Below are positions 11,619 to 23,375 of a stretch of 64,000 nucleotides of DNA, one piece after another. A model generated the notes under the pieces. That model was not told the origin of the DNA and did no database searches. It saw only the letters and a list, made by a program, of their open reading frames with translations. Position 1 is the first letter of the stretch. Each line of letters begins with the position of its first letter. This DNA is from Amaurobius ferox. Its lineage: Eukaryota; Arthropoda; Arachnida; Araneae; Amaurobiidae. The translations under genes were made by a program, and so were the position numbers. The stretch covers positions 152,933,178 to 152,997,177 of the forward strand of contig OX578136.1 of the NCBI GenBank assembly GCA_951213105.1, written 5' to 3'.

Positions 11619-11696
11619 TCCTTTGCACCAATAATGGTGCAAAGGAATTAAGGGAAAAAATTAAGGGCGGGGGGCATAAGCCCCCGCCCTTAATTT
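11619..11696. repeat. Two adjacent perfect hairpins
   Basis: Hairpin 1: tcctttgcacca (11619-11630), loop ataa, tggtgcaaagga (11635-11646), a perfect 12-bp stem. Hairpin 2: 16-bp perfect arms 11658-11673 and 11681-11696 with a 7-nt loop gcataag; its GC-rich core is gggcggggg. The pair ends 178 bp before the acceptor of membrane-protein exon 3. It could be a small palindromic insertion or an RNA structure in the intron. Confidence 0.85.
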
Positions 11697-11874
11697 GCAT
11701 TTCTAGAATTTTTCCTTGGTCTTGGGAAAAACTGAGAAAAATCAAATTACACCAAATGTCTTGTTACATCACCCCCACACTCAGTCATGTAGATGTTCAA
11801 AAATCTTGTCACATAAGTAATGTAATTAAGCTGAATCGCTACATGACTAACTACATTTTCCCCCCTTTTTGAAG

Positions 11875-12020
11875 GTATGCAGTCTGACTTATGGTTGGCA
11901 GTGGGTTTAACAGTTGCCTTGACGTTTGGTGCATGCGTGGCTATTTACTTTCTGACACAGACTATGATATGTGCATATGACTGTCTTCTCTGCAACTTCT
12001 GCAGGAAAAGAAGACGATGA
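11875..12020 (+). CDS. Small single-pass membrane protein, coding exon 3 of 3
   Basis: Acceptor ccccccctttttgaag-type tract ends at 11874. The exon completes Ser47 and encodes residues 48-94, ending at TGA 12018-12020. A single hydrophobic span (about residues 52-73, LWLAVGLTVALTFGACVAIY then FL) is followed by a tail with four Cys (79, 83, 86, 89) and a terminal RKRRR. The architecture is a 50-residue N-terminal soluble part, one membrane helix and a very short Cys-rich basic tail, so it is close to tail-anchored, with Cys placed as they would be for S-acylation. By the positive-inside rule the basic tail would be cytosolic, but the N-terminal half is also Lys-rich, so topology is open. I do not recognise a family. 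Confidence 0.8.
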
Positions 12021-12537
12021 AAGAACTTGATGTATGTTTTAATTATTGTAAACTCCTGTAATATATTGCTGTTATTTATAAAAAATATATATATATTATT
12101 TTAAAAGCCTGGCAATGAGTTAGAAAAACAAATTCAGTAATATGTTAATGCTGTTAGAAAACCTGTATTGCATAAAAATTTTTAAAAAGTACATAAATTA
12201 GTATTTAAAGCATATATTTTCTTACTATTATTTCAAGTGTAATGGCTATCATTTTTGACAAAATAGTTTTAATATGCCTATGGGAAATTTTGTATATATT
12301 CAGCAATTGTGTAAAATGCATTGGAACCGATAAACAAAGTTATAGAATGTAGACATATACCGATGTATCATACACAGACATGCTGTCACTACTTTTGCAG
12401 ACACCTACCAATCCAATTATAAATCCTGTCTTTTCTATTTTATATAATAATGGCACAAACTAATTTTGCCATATTTGTAACCTAGAATTCTTAAATATTT
12501 GTATTAGCAAATTCAATTTCATTTTCTAATATGAAGT

Positions 12538-12543
12538 AATAAA
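12538..12543 (+). promoter_or_regulatory. Candidate polyadenylation signal AATAAA
   Basis: AATAAA about 520 nt after the stop codon of the small membrane-protein gene, the first canonical hexamer I noticed in the downstream AT-rich sequence. It is only a candidate, because such hexamers are frequent at this base composition. Confidence 0.35.
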
Positions 12544-13860
12544 AACTGACTTGAATTTAACCAAATGAAACAATTATCATTTTAGAAGTTTATGTGAAAA
12601 CATTCCAAACTACACTACATAAGTTACTCCCATAGTTCCATCTCATTAACATTTTAGTTTCCGTGCCAGTCATCTGTGACTCATAACAGCTTTGCTATCA
12701 TTGTTGATGCACATCAGCTTGTTACAGACAACATTTTAAAAATCAATAAGGTCCTTGCACTTATTGACTGAAAATAGATAGATTTTAGATTTATTAGAAG
12801 TGAATAATTAATTCATAAAATATCACACTTACAAACTTCCCATTCAGTCTTCTCAACAAACATGCATAACATTTATATATATATATATATATATGATCTG
12901 AAATTATCTACCAAATAAGAAACCAATGCAAAAACATATTAGAAATGAGTTTTTTTATTTTACAAAGAATGGCTTCTTTTTGTACAAACAGAAATTTATC
13001 ACACACATTAAATGAATATGAATGTTTGAGGAGCAATTTCATTTCACCGCCAGCAGTTAATGATATGAATAAAGGAACAGAAAAGGAAATTTTGATTCCT
13101 AGAGCATAAGTTTACACCTATGAACAATGAGATAGAAAGTGGAAAGTTAAAATTTAAGTATAATTATTTAAGCATAATTTATTTAAAAAAAAACAATAAC
13201 TATCATAATTTCCAGAAGAAAAGCCACAAAATGTAAGTTTAAAAAGTTGATTATTATCAAGTGTTACATACATTTCAAAGAGGAGAAATGGGACAGAAGT
13301 TTAGTGGTTTACTATGCCAAAATATGAGAGTTTGGGATAAAGTGCCAAAAATTGCCAGGGAAAAAAAGCACATAGTATAAGTCAAACACATATTAAACAA
13401 CATACTTTGGACCACTGTAAAATGTTCATATTACAAGTTTGAAATATGGGAAATTTTAAATGATTTAACGAAATAATCATTGCAGTGCTTAAGTATAAAA
13501 ATGTTGAAAAATTAAAATAAAGCTGAAAGTCTGTAATTACATGCTTAACAGAAATAGTACTTGAATAACTTATTTTTATATTTATTTCTGTGTTTAATTA
13601 TTAATCACATCATGTTAATCAAAATTTTTGATTTTCTCTCTTAAGGAAAGAATTTTCTATTTAATACAATTTTTTTTTAATGTACAAAAGTAAAACATCT
13701 AGGCTTCGAAAAAATGCAAAATACTGAAAGGCAATTACCAATGCAATCACATTCTGAGAAACAAGAAAAGCAACCTGTTCCAAATGTTTACTACACCTTC
13801 TCTCTCCCTAGAAGAGTAGTGCAACACTACCATAAAGATACTAGAGGAGAGGATATATAT
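12544..13860. other. AT-rich intergenic sequence, no gene seen
   Basis: Includes an (AT)n run at about 12873-12894. No spliceable exon or conserved coding piece was recognised. The short open frame at 13714-13947 runs into the left end of the following TIR element and has no recognisable domain. Confidence 0.5.
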
Positions 13861-14473
13861 ATATCGAGTGTTTCACAAAGTGTATTGTTCAAAAAGAATA
13901 TAAACTCAACAGCTAATCACAAAAGTAAAGTGAAATATAAAAAATAATCAGCAAACAGAGGAAAATTTAGCGAGGAGATTTTAGTGATAAATGCCCCCAC
14001 TCCCTCCTCCCAAACTGATAATTTTTTATATGGTCCCAAGTAAATAATAGTCAATTAATAAAATTTGCACCCCATTTAATTAGTGCAAAAGGAATTTACC
14101 TGATATCTTATTATTAAATATTTTTCCTTCGATTGCAAGTGATGAACCAATAATTGTTCAACATTAAATGGCAGCAAACTACAATTGACAGATTTCCTGT
14201 TTAAAATAGATTTGCAGATGTCCCCATATTTTCTTTCAGAGGAAGTTAATTATTAGCACTTGCATTTTAGATAAAATAGAATAAATCAAAAATTTGGAAT
14301 TTTGGATATCTCAGCTAATTTTTTTTATCGAAAGGTACCAATTATATTTCTTTTACCCTAATTAAGTGCTGCACAAATGTTACTAATTAATTTTTTTTTT
14401 TTATTGGCAAGAAGAAAAGGTGGCCAAATAAAAAAAAATAAATTTTGCACTTTAATTATTGTAAACTTTTTTT

Positions 14474-14504
<31 letters not shown>

Positions 14505-14645
14505 GGTAACAACTCAAAAATTCTCCTCTGTTTGCTGATTATTTTTCATATTTCACTTTACTTGACTAACAGTTAATAAAAATTTTTCAACTGTTTGTCA
14601 AGTTGGTCATTCCTTTCAGACACTCTTTGTGAAACACCCGGTATA
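13861..14645. mobile_element. TIR element, Tc1/mariner-type ends, with T17-G23 tract
   Basis: Left end gagtgtttcacaaagtgt (from about 13865) and right end cactctttgtgaaacaccc (14621-14639) are inverted complements. Further inverted homology continues inward: 13921-13965 against 14521-14566, including aataatcagcaaacagagga. The ends abut TATA-rich sequence, as expected for TA target duplication. The GTGTTTCACAAAG-type ends are those of mariner-like MITEs. A homopolymer block of T (14467-14483) then G (14484-14506) lies near the right arm. No transposase is encoded. Confidence 0.72.
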
Positions 14646-16258
14646 TATGAGTGCTATTACTGAAAAGATATACATAGCATATTTGTTATTATATGCCTTC
14701 AAATGCTTAACTGGCAGCTTTTTATTTTTAACCGAGATTGCAAGTGGAAAAGGTATTCTGGTGAAACTTTTTGCAGCTTGTTTTAAATGGGATATTGCTC
14801 TTATTACACATTATAAATGTACACTGTTTTAATATTACACCAAACTTTCTCCGAAAATCCCTTCTCTTAACCAGGGTTTCATCTTGGTCGTTTAAGTGAA
14901 TTGAACTGCATTTATTTTCATATCTGATAACATGAAATTCTACAACTATACTGGTTATGTGAGGAAAGTATACAAGAATGACTGCTGGAAATATTTTGTT
15001 CAATGGTAACATTTACAATTTACAGGACATTCTTGTTCATTTTCCCCCCTTCAAATTTTTCTTATCATAATCATAGTGCTGGAGTTTTTCTCTGAATTAA
15101 TAGTACACAGTTATCTTTAGTTTATGAATACCAAAGAGTTTATTCCTAAAAATAATGAGTTTAAATATAACTTAAGTTGTTCATAAGTTATTTAATATTG
15201 AGAAAATGTGGTAACTGATAGGTAGACATCATAAAAATAAACATGTATCAAAAATTATAAATATAAAATGATTTATTCAACAATTAACACAATAAAATCA
15301 ACACATTTTTAATATTCCTGAATATATTAAAGCAGAAGAATTTCATGTATTTTACTTAAAATTGATGACACTTTATAGATGCTTTCTGAAGAAAACTAAA
15401 CAAGTAACTATTACATACTATTACTTGTAGCTTAGAAAACTTCTACCGTTGAACAAAAAGATCAAAAATAGGAGTTTCCTAAGTTACAAGGGGCATTAAA
15501 CCTGGACTTTAAATTGCGATAGGAAGAGTTTTTACTGTTTTTTAATATACAATAAAATAAGCCTTTGTTTTAACAATGCACATTCAATCCATTACATAAT
15601 GATTTTTTTTAAACTAGTGTTTACAAATTTACACAAGAGCATGTTCTCAAACAATTCAAGTTTAATCAGTATGACATGAATGTTCAATACAGATAATTAT
15701 TTTTATTTCAAAATCAAAATTCTTTAGTATGTACAAATGTTCATTGAAAAAGAATACTATATATGTGACAATAAAATTCAAGTACTGCCTGTTGACAAAG
15801 AATGAAAGGAGTAAATTATTTTGTAAAAATTGCATAGTATTGGCATTTTAATGGAAAACAACTCAGAAACAGTATTACTAAAAGATGTGCCAAATCAACT
15901 TTACTTAATTTGATAGAAAATTTTAGTCTCATTGGGTAATGTTATGAAGGTTCACAGTATTATAATTCAATATCAATGCGTCTCCTCCTCTAATTAGTGT
16001 GAATGAAAATATCCGTGAAAAATAAAAATCTTTGTCAATCGCTGTGGGCTTATCAGAAACATTTTTTATTTCTTTGTAACTCAAAAAATTTCACTGTATG
16101 CATGTATATTTCTTGCATACTTTTTAAACATAAAATAATCATTGGGGTCATATTAGGGTTAAAGGGTGAATGGCATAATTCTTACAAGCCACAGTTTAAA
16201 ATGACAGCAACTTTCACTCTTGGATATTATAGAAAACAAAGAAATTAACAAAGCTGTT
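14646..16258. other. AT-rich intergenic sequence, no gene seen
   Basis: No supported exon, RNA gene or repeat family member. The short opposed open frames around 14.7-15.0 kb overlap one another and show no domain. Confidence 0.5.
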
Positions 16259-16560
16259 TAGTATCCCTCGCTTGAGGTAAATGATACTTCTGTTTTAGAG
16301 AATATTTTTTTTTTTACCTCAGCCCATAAATTGGAGACAGTACATTGATTTTAAAGGGATATATATATATATATATATTGAAAAACAGTAAAAAGTTCCC
16401 TCGCGTGTCTAGTATCCCTCGCTTGAGGTAAATGATACTTCTGTTTTAGAGAATATTTTTTTTTTTACCTCAGCCCATAAATTGGAGACAGTACATTGAT
16501 TTTAAAGGGATATATATATATATATATTGAAAAACAGTAAAAAGTTACCTCATATCAACT
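16259..16560. repeat. Tandem duplication of a ~150-bp unit
   Basis: The unit beginning agtatccctcgcttgagg and containing acctcagcccataaattgg, a ggg(AT)n run and gaaaaacagtaaaaagtt occurs at about 16260-16409 and again at 16410-16550. The two are nearly identical and differ mainly in AT-run length. A third degenerate start (agtatccctcacttaa) lies at 16586. The near identity indicates a recent duplication. Confidence 0.9.
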
Positions 16561-18019
16561 TCATTACCAATAGATAGCTTTTCTAGTATCCCTCACTTAA
16601 AAAGTATTATTAGAAATTATACAATGTGTTTTCCTAAGCTCATTTCAAACAATAAATATGTACACAGTTAATAAGCTTTTCAAAACAACGAAGAAAGAAA
16701 AATGTTCATTTCTTTCCGGTTAATAAAGTAATTAAATAAAGGTAAAAGCAATGCATTATAGAAATTTATGGTTTCTTGAACCATGATGAATGCTCCTGAA
16801 CTGTCCAACATTCTATATTGAAATTATTTAATTTAATTTGATAGTACACCAACATAAAGATTTAAGAACACTTGTCAAACATAATTTAATCACAAGAATG
16901 GGAAACACTAGTGAAAAATTATTTCAGTTTAAGAACAATTAACACTATTTAGATACACCCATAGCAAGTCGAGAAGAAACTAAACAACCCATATAATCAG
17001 ACCAGTCAATGTTGATGTTCATTAATACCTTCACAAAAGGCAGTATAGACATGAACCAAATATGTAAATTTATTTAAGAGTAGAAGTCAGCATAACTGTC
17101 TCATCAAGATAAGTAAAAACCTGTCAATAATTATTCACCCATGATAATTGAAGCACTTAATAGAAGTTTTAGGTAGGTATAATACAAAAATGCTAAACGG
17201 ATTAGGAATTTGTACGGAACTTTCTAGCTTTATTCTTGCCTTCGACAGGCTAGTTCCATCACTGTGGTAAACAATGTTCAATACTTTCTATCATAGCACT
17301 CAATTTGAAATGAATTTTTCCGTTTTCATAAATACAGAATAATAGACAGGTCTTTTATCTTGGTCAGACAGAAATTTATTTACCCTTGTTAAGTAAGACA
17401 AGTATCATGCAGAGCATAGAGTGGTAAATTTTGTGAACATATTTTAATAAAATTCTTTATTTCCATTTTAGAAAGTAAAAATATTGAATTTTCTGCAAGA
17501 TAGGCCAAACAAGCTTTTAATTAAAAATCCAATATTAATACTTTTTATTTTTCATGATAAAGCAGTGGTTCATAACCTTTCTTTTGTTCGTGAACCTCTT
17601 TTAACAATAAAAAGTTTCCTATCTCCAGAAATTTCAAATCCCTTTTCCACTTGCCCAATATTTCCTAAAAAAAAAAAGTATAAACTGTACAGTAATTATA
17701 ATTAATAACATCATTTTATTCATGTATCAATATTACAGCTGTTCTTAAGACATTCTGTTTTATTTATATTTTGTAATTTCTTTTTATAACTCCCCCAAAA
17801 ATACTCTACAAAGCATTAAAGAAATTCATGAATCAACTGGCTATAGACCACTGCTCAAGTCTACAAAAATATTTTTTAAAACTATCCAAAAAGCAAACAA
17901 TCAATTTAGAAATATATTTTAACTTTCTAAGATAACTTGATATTTCCAAGTCTTGTGTATGCCAGTATCATTTTACATATACTGTGGCAATTTTTATTGC
18001 CACTACTATACTGGGCTAC
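16561..18019. other. AT-rich intergenic sequence, no gene seen
   Basis: I found no convincing exon or repeat. Open frames here are short and lack recognisable domains. Confidence 0.45.
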
Positions 18020-18024
18020 ACTTA

Positions 18025-19733
18025 CAGGGTGGCCACTCTTCGAACATATTGAAATTCCGACTTTTCCAGGTGAATTGAAAAGAAATTCCAGACCAGTAAT
18101 TTTAACATAAAACGTGTGCACGCCCCTATTTAGTTACAAATTTGATTAAAGAATCTTAACAATTTAACTGCACTATCCAAAGAGTTATATTAAATCAGGA
18201 GAAAAAAATATGCATATTTTTTTTGTTTTTACAAATAAATTTTGACATTTTTAATAAAAAATACATGTAAATGCAGTAAAATTGGACTACTGAAATATTT
18301 AAAAGAATTTAATGGTTTTCATTGAAGACATAAAAAGAAACAGTCTAAACTGATGTTCTTAAATATGGGCATTGCAAATTGCTCACAATGACAGACATCA
18401 TAAAAGATATGCAATAACTACACTATAACAAGACACAGCCATTGAATAATTAATGTCAATTCAGCAATGTCAAAAGAATGTCATTAAAATAGAAAAAATA
18501 TAGTAAAATGTATTTAATACATTTGATGCCAACCTCTGAAAGGAGTCATCAGTAGAAAAATCAGGAGTTTTCAGTAAAACCGCATCGACCATCAGTAAGA
18601 TTTTATGTATATTAACAATATATATTTTAAAACCTTAGAATAAGTTCAAAATGCAGTTTTACTAACTTAACTGAGTTAATTAAAACTGAATGACACTATT
18701 TATGTGAAAATAATTAAGAAATTAACCTTTATAATTAACCAAAATATGAAAATAAGCTAGTTTAGTCAAGTTAAGGTGCAACAATAGGAAGATGGAGATC
18801 GATGGAAAAGGATAATTCCGTACTCTCGGCAACGCCCGAGGGGGAAAAAAACTGAATTTCGCGATCGTACTATTTATGTGAAAATAATTAAAAAATTAAC
18901 CTTCATAATGAACCAAAATATGAAAATAATCTTGTTTAGTCAAGTTAATGTGCTACAATAGGGAGATGGAGATCGATGGAAAAGAATAATTGCGTACTCT
19001 CGTCAACGCCTGTGGAAAAAAAAACTGAATTTCACGATCGTACTATTTATGTGAATATAATTATAAAATTAGCCTTTATAATCAACCAAAATATGAAAAT
19101 AAGCTAGCTTAGTCAAGTTAATATGCAATAAGGGGATGGAGATGGATGGAAAAAGACAATTGTGTACTCTCAGCCAAGCCCGAACAGAAGACTGAATTGC
19201 GCAATCTTATAATTTAAGCAAAATATAATTTGTTTAGTAAAATATTTAATTTACGTGCACTATAAAAATAAATTATGTCTATTGTTCTGATATGAAATCA
19301 TTAAAAGAAGAAAATGGATGTAAACTTATAATTTTGGTCTCTCAGCAAAGCAGGGAATATGAACTGAATGGTAGGATGCATGGATTTCACGGGATTTTCC
19401 GTAGTTTTGGGAGTAATTTCCATAAAACCGTAAGATGAAGTAAATATCCGTACAAACTACGGAAAATCCGTAAAAGTTGGCATCTCTGTACTTGGTGACA
19501 TTTGTTCAAAATGACGCACAAACTCCGCATTTTTGCTTTTATACGGAATCAAATGGACACATGGCAACCTTTATTTAGCAGTTACGAGTACAGCGTAATA
19601 CTTGGCGAAATTTTTCGAAAATGGCATACAAACTGGGCAGTTCTATTTTTATATGGACAACTAGCAAAAAAAAAAAAAAAATCCAGAATGTTCACAAAAT
19701 TCCCTGACTTTTCCAGGTTGAGTGGCCACTCTG
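18025..19733. mobile_element. Non-autonomous DNA transposon with cagggtggccactc ends
   Basis: Left terminus cagggtggccactc (18025-18038) and right terminus gagtggccactctg (19720-19733) are inverted with one mismatch. The subterminal regions also match in inverted orientation (acttttccaggtgaatt against ccctgacttttccaggttg). The element is flanked by direct repeats actta at 18020-18024 and 19734-19738. The 1.7-kb interior is noncoding, including a tandem-repeat block (18694-19215). Ends of the type GGGTGGCCAC with TTCCCTGACTTTTCC occur in several eukaryotic cut-and-paste families; I leave the superfamily open. Confidence 0.72.
18694..19215. repeat. Tandem array of ~175-bp units
   Basis: Three units begin with actatttatgtgaa (18694, about 18868, about 19042). 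Each contains tcaagttaa, gatggagatcgatgg (gatggatgg in the third), a gtactctc motif and a ctgaatttcgcgatcgt-like end. The units diverge progressively, with the third the most changed. The array is wholly inside the cagggtggccactc transposon and has probably expanded within it. Confidence 0.85.
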
Positions 19734-19738
19734 ACTTA

Positions 19739-21715
19739 CTATACTGGGGCAACTTTTATTGACACTTATAACCCCAACGTAAACTCTTACAGTTTTCTTT
19801 GTTATAATTTCAATGTGTTTATATTTACGAAAATATATTTTATAGCTAATAAAAACAAAACTACAAAATGTTTTATCATGTATGGGATATTGTTAGAAGA
19901 TTAAGAACATTTAATGGGAGGGGGGGGGGGGAATTTAATACTTAAGTCATTCATATTATATTTTTACAAGGGACCTTCAATAAGCTTTAAATTACCTTAG
20001 AACTTTGAGGGAAAAAATATATATAATTAGTTGAATTGCAAAATGTTAAAACTTTAATTTTAAGATGGGATTTTGCTTAATAAGGCTATTTATGTAAAAT
20101 AATTATATTTTTAATAATAGAAGGTTGGTACAGAAATAAATATATGGAACTGGCTGATGAGCAAAAATCTTGTACTGTATATGATTAACATGGTTGTGAG
20201 GAAAAGGTTAGTTTAGATTCTTAATTTTAAAGAAAGCATATTTAGCAGCAAGTATTCATCAAATTTTGAAGATTTAACTTTTACTAGGAAGTAATATAAA
20301 ATTATTCGCTTTTCTAAACATATTACCTTCAGATATAAGAACTCAAAAATGCATTTCAGATGCTAACTAAAATATACTTTAATGGAATAAGAAATTTTTA
20401 GTTTATTTAATACTCATTTTATATACAAAATGATTATAAAACAACTACAATGTAAATCAATAACAATTCATGAGTACTTTAAAATTGCTAGCTCCATTGT
20501 TTTGTATACACAAAGTAAAATAAATAAGTCAAATTACAAATGAAGAGTTAATAATAATAAAAAATCAATATTTACATATTTTATCACTCTAGCTCTAAAG
20601 TACATGAAACTGTGATAAAATAAAAAGATATAGACAAAATCAAGTGAACAGCTTTAATCAACTTTGTAAAAGTCTGCACAAATGAAGGATACAGATTTTT
20701 AAAAAGTGTCAGTAGAAACTTCTTTTTATACACAGAATATGGCAAATCAAATAACCAATAAATATATAGTATGATTTTGTACATAAACAATGAAAAAAAA
20801 AATCATAACATAAAATGCTGCACAAATAAAATTAAAAAAGCAAATAATTAATGTGAAAACACATTATGGGTTTCCTTTCTCAGTACAAACAAACTCGGAG
20901 CTAGATGTCAACATAAACCTACCTTGTGCTGGCAACAATACTTCTTCTCATTAAGTGGCACTACCATTTCTGTATGTAAGCATTGTCATTTGTCACAGCA
21001 CATTGTGAGCTCATTTGGTATTCAATTTTGGGCTTGTTTGCACTGAAGACGGAAACCCATAACATATTTTCAAAATGATGGATTGCTTTTTTAATTTTAT
21101 TCATACACATTTTAAGTAATCTTGATTTCTAAATATAATAACCATTTCGATGATTTTGTGGTAATGTCCTTCTTCTGATAACAATTAAGCAATATGTGCA
21201 AATGCTAAAAGTTAAACACATTGCCTGATTATGACCCAGAAGAGATGGATAATTACAACAATTGTTATTTACAATTAACATTTTTGTATGTTTACAAATT
21301 TTTTTTAGAAGGCAATACTTTTGGGAGCAACAGTTTTCTCAGGTCAACATCAAATGCTTTTAATTCTGAAATGGTAAAATCAAATAACATAAAATTAAAA
21401 AAAAACTACAACAACTTTCAAGAATAAATAAAACATCAATACAACGAGAATTACGAATATATTTCAAAGATGAAATTAATAACAACTTGAAGAGTTTAGA
21501 TATAAAATATTAAGTTTACTGAAATTCTTAATATTTAAAGTATCTGTAATCAAGGCAGTGTGAATTAAGCAGAAAAAAAATTAAAATTAAAATAAGAACA
21601 TCTGCTTGCTGGGTGGAATGTGCTCCATTTACAGATGATATGAAAAAAGTAGCAGCATACTTTGATGTATGCTTTCCTGAGCATTTGTACAAAATGGATA
21701 GGACTTGAGGCATTA
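19739..21715. other. Region 3' of the REXO1-like stop codon
   Basis: Sequence downstream of the REXO1-like gene on the minus strand, where its 3' UTR should lie. A minus-strand AATAAA occurs at 21096-21101 (about 615 nt after the stop) and another near 20402; either could serve. No further coding sequence was recognised. Confidence 0.4.
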
Positions 21716-21804
21716 TCATCTGATTCCCCTAAGGTCTTCTTTCACTTTCCATAGCATAAGTTCCATACAAGCTGCAGCATCTTCATGACTGTCATGTCCG
21801 CCCA
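21716..21804 (-). CDS. REXO1: REXO1-like exonuclease, terminal coding exon
   Basis: Acceptor (minus strand) tttctctctttgaag precedes 21804. The exon completes a Val codon begun in the previous exon and encodes 28 more residues to a TGA at 21716-21718. It contains exonuclease motif III, GGHDSHEDAAACMELML, with the His and Asp spaced H-x4-D as in REXO1/GOR-type DEDDh nucleases, then the WKVKEDLRG tail. The position of the stop soon after this motif matches the family, where the nuclease domain is C-terminal. Exon phase agrees with 32840-32960 across an 11.0-kb intron. Confidence 0.88.
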
Positions 21805-21817
21805 CTTCAAAGAGAGA

Positions 21818-21823
21818 AATATA

Positions 21824-21869
<46 letters not shown>

Positions 21870-21875
21870 GTATAT
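21818..21875. repeat. (AT)n microsatellite beside a splice acceptor
   Basis: Alternating TA/AT lies only about 15-70 bp upstream (in gene orientation) of the terminal REXO1-like exon, leaving a very short pyrimidine tract ttctctcttt between the microsatellite and the acceptor. Confidence 0.9.
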
Positions 21876-23251
21876 ATTGCATTTCATTTTAATGACAAAT
21901 AAATTAATAGATGAACAGCAACTAAAATCCTATGCAAATAAACATCTATATGAGCAAAACCTAAAATTCTGAACATAAAAACCTTTATAGAACACCTTAA
22001 AATTTGCCTATGTATTATAAATGTTTTTTGCTCTTGAATAGCTCAGAAACAAATGAAGATTTTCCTCTCATTCTTATAGCAATACATTTTATTTTTTAAT
22101 AAAATTTAGAATATATTGCAGAAAAATTACAGCCTCAAGTTTATGAGCTAGACTGACTGAATGTTATAAAAAATCATAAATATAAAAAAAAATTATTTTG
22201 AAGGATTTTGTATATGTTTTTGTGATATAGAAGGTGAGAAAAACATTTCAAGAGAGATAGATATAGATATATATAGAGGGCCACTCTTGAGATAAAAATT
22301 GCCAGTATTGCAAACAAATAGAATTTTTAATCTTTTCAAAAAAAGAAGAAAAAACTTGTTAACAAAATTAAAGTTACAACGTAAGAACCATAATAAAAAC
22401 TCCTAGCTTTTTCCAGGTCTTCCGAAGCGTTTTTTCCATCCTGGAAAATTTCATAAACCTAAAAGATTTATTAAACAGGTGAATTGAATAGCTAAATGCC
22501 CTTATAATGATGAATTTCTATAACAATGCATAGTCCTAAAAATAGCTACATATCTCCATGAATACATAATTGTCACTATATCATTCTGGAGTGGAACCAA
22601 GTAAAATATCTCTATATACTAAAACTAAAAGTCTGTTCTGTATACACATCCACAGTTTTCAATGGAATATTTTGTTATTTTGTATTTATTTTCAAATTTG
22701 GTATGATTATGCTTAACATTACTCTGGGTCACCCCATCCATTTTTCAGGTTTTTTGCCCCTCGAGTTGTCAATATTAATAAAAAAATTAAAAAATAAAAA
22801 ATTAAACCTTCCATTGTGCAGATGATTTTCTGAAACTTCTTTCACCATTCTCCTTCCTTTGGATGATGTACTTGGAGCTCAACCTCTTGGTTGCATGATT
22901 CATCTAACAATCTCTTTAAGAGAAACACATACATACAAGACAAAACTGGGGCCACATTTTTCCGTAAAGGAGGGACATCAGAAACAAAAATATTTTATAC
23001 TTCTTTAATCTTTCTGCAGTACCTCAGTTGCTTCCATTTACACCTATACATCTCAGCTTTTTCTGTAGGCCCACCCATAGGAGGATATCTAGCTACAACA
23101 CTGTTTGGGTTTACCTTTACTTGGTTCGAGTTCTGTTTTGCTGGTTGGTTTCAACTTTGTTACAATTTTTTCTGCTTTCTATGTATTATCCACAGACATT
23201 TCCCTAACAGTTCTGCTTTGTTTCAGCATAATGGAAACAAAGACTTTCTTG

Positions 23252-23375
23252 CTATTTGTTTAAAGCATCTTGTAAAGCATCTTTAATTAGTTCTAAGTCT
23301 CTTTCTAGGGTGAAATTCTCGCCTTCACCTAAGCTCATCACATTTGGCTGCAGTCCAAAGAGAAATTCTGATTTG
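23252..23375 (-). other. Exon-like minus-strand open segment of unknown origin
   Basis: On the minus strand a good acceptor (gattttttttgcacag) precedes an open stretch that reads SEFLFGLQPNVMSLGEGENF and then TLERDLELIKDALQDALNK to a TAG at 23252-23254. The composition (acidic, helical, few rare residues) looks coding. It lies inside the last REXO1-like intron, yet the flanking REXO1 exons join in phase without it. It may be an exon of a nested gene, a decayed transposon gene or chance. I do not recognise the protein. Confidence 0.3.

Noticed and set aside
22891..23286. 131-codon plus-strand open frame with hydrophobic stretches
   Set aside because: Hydrophobicity follows from T-rich sequence; the opposite strand in part looks more protein-like (23252-23375).
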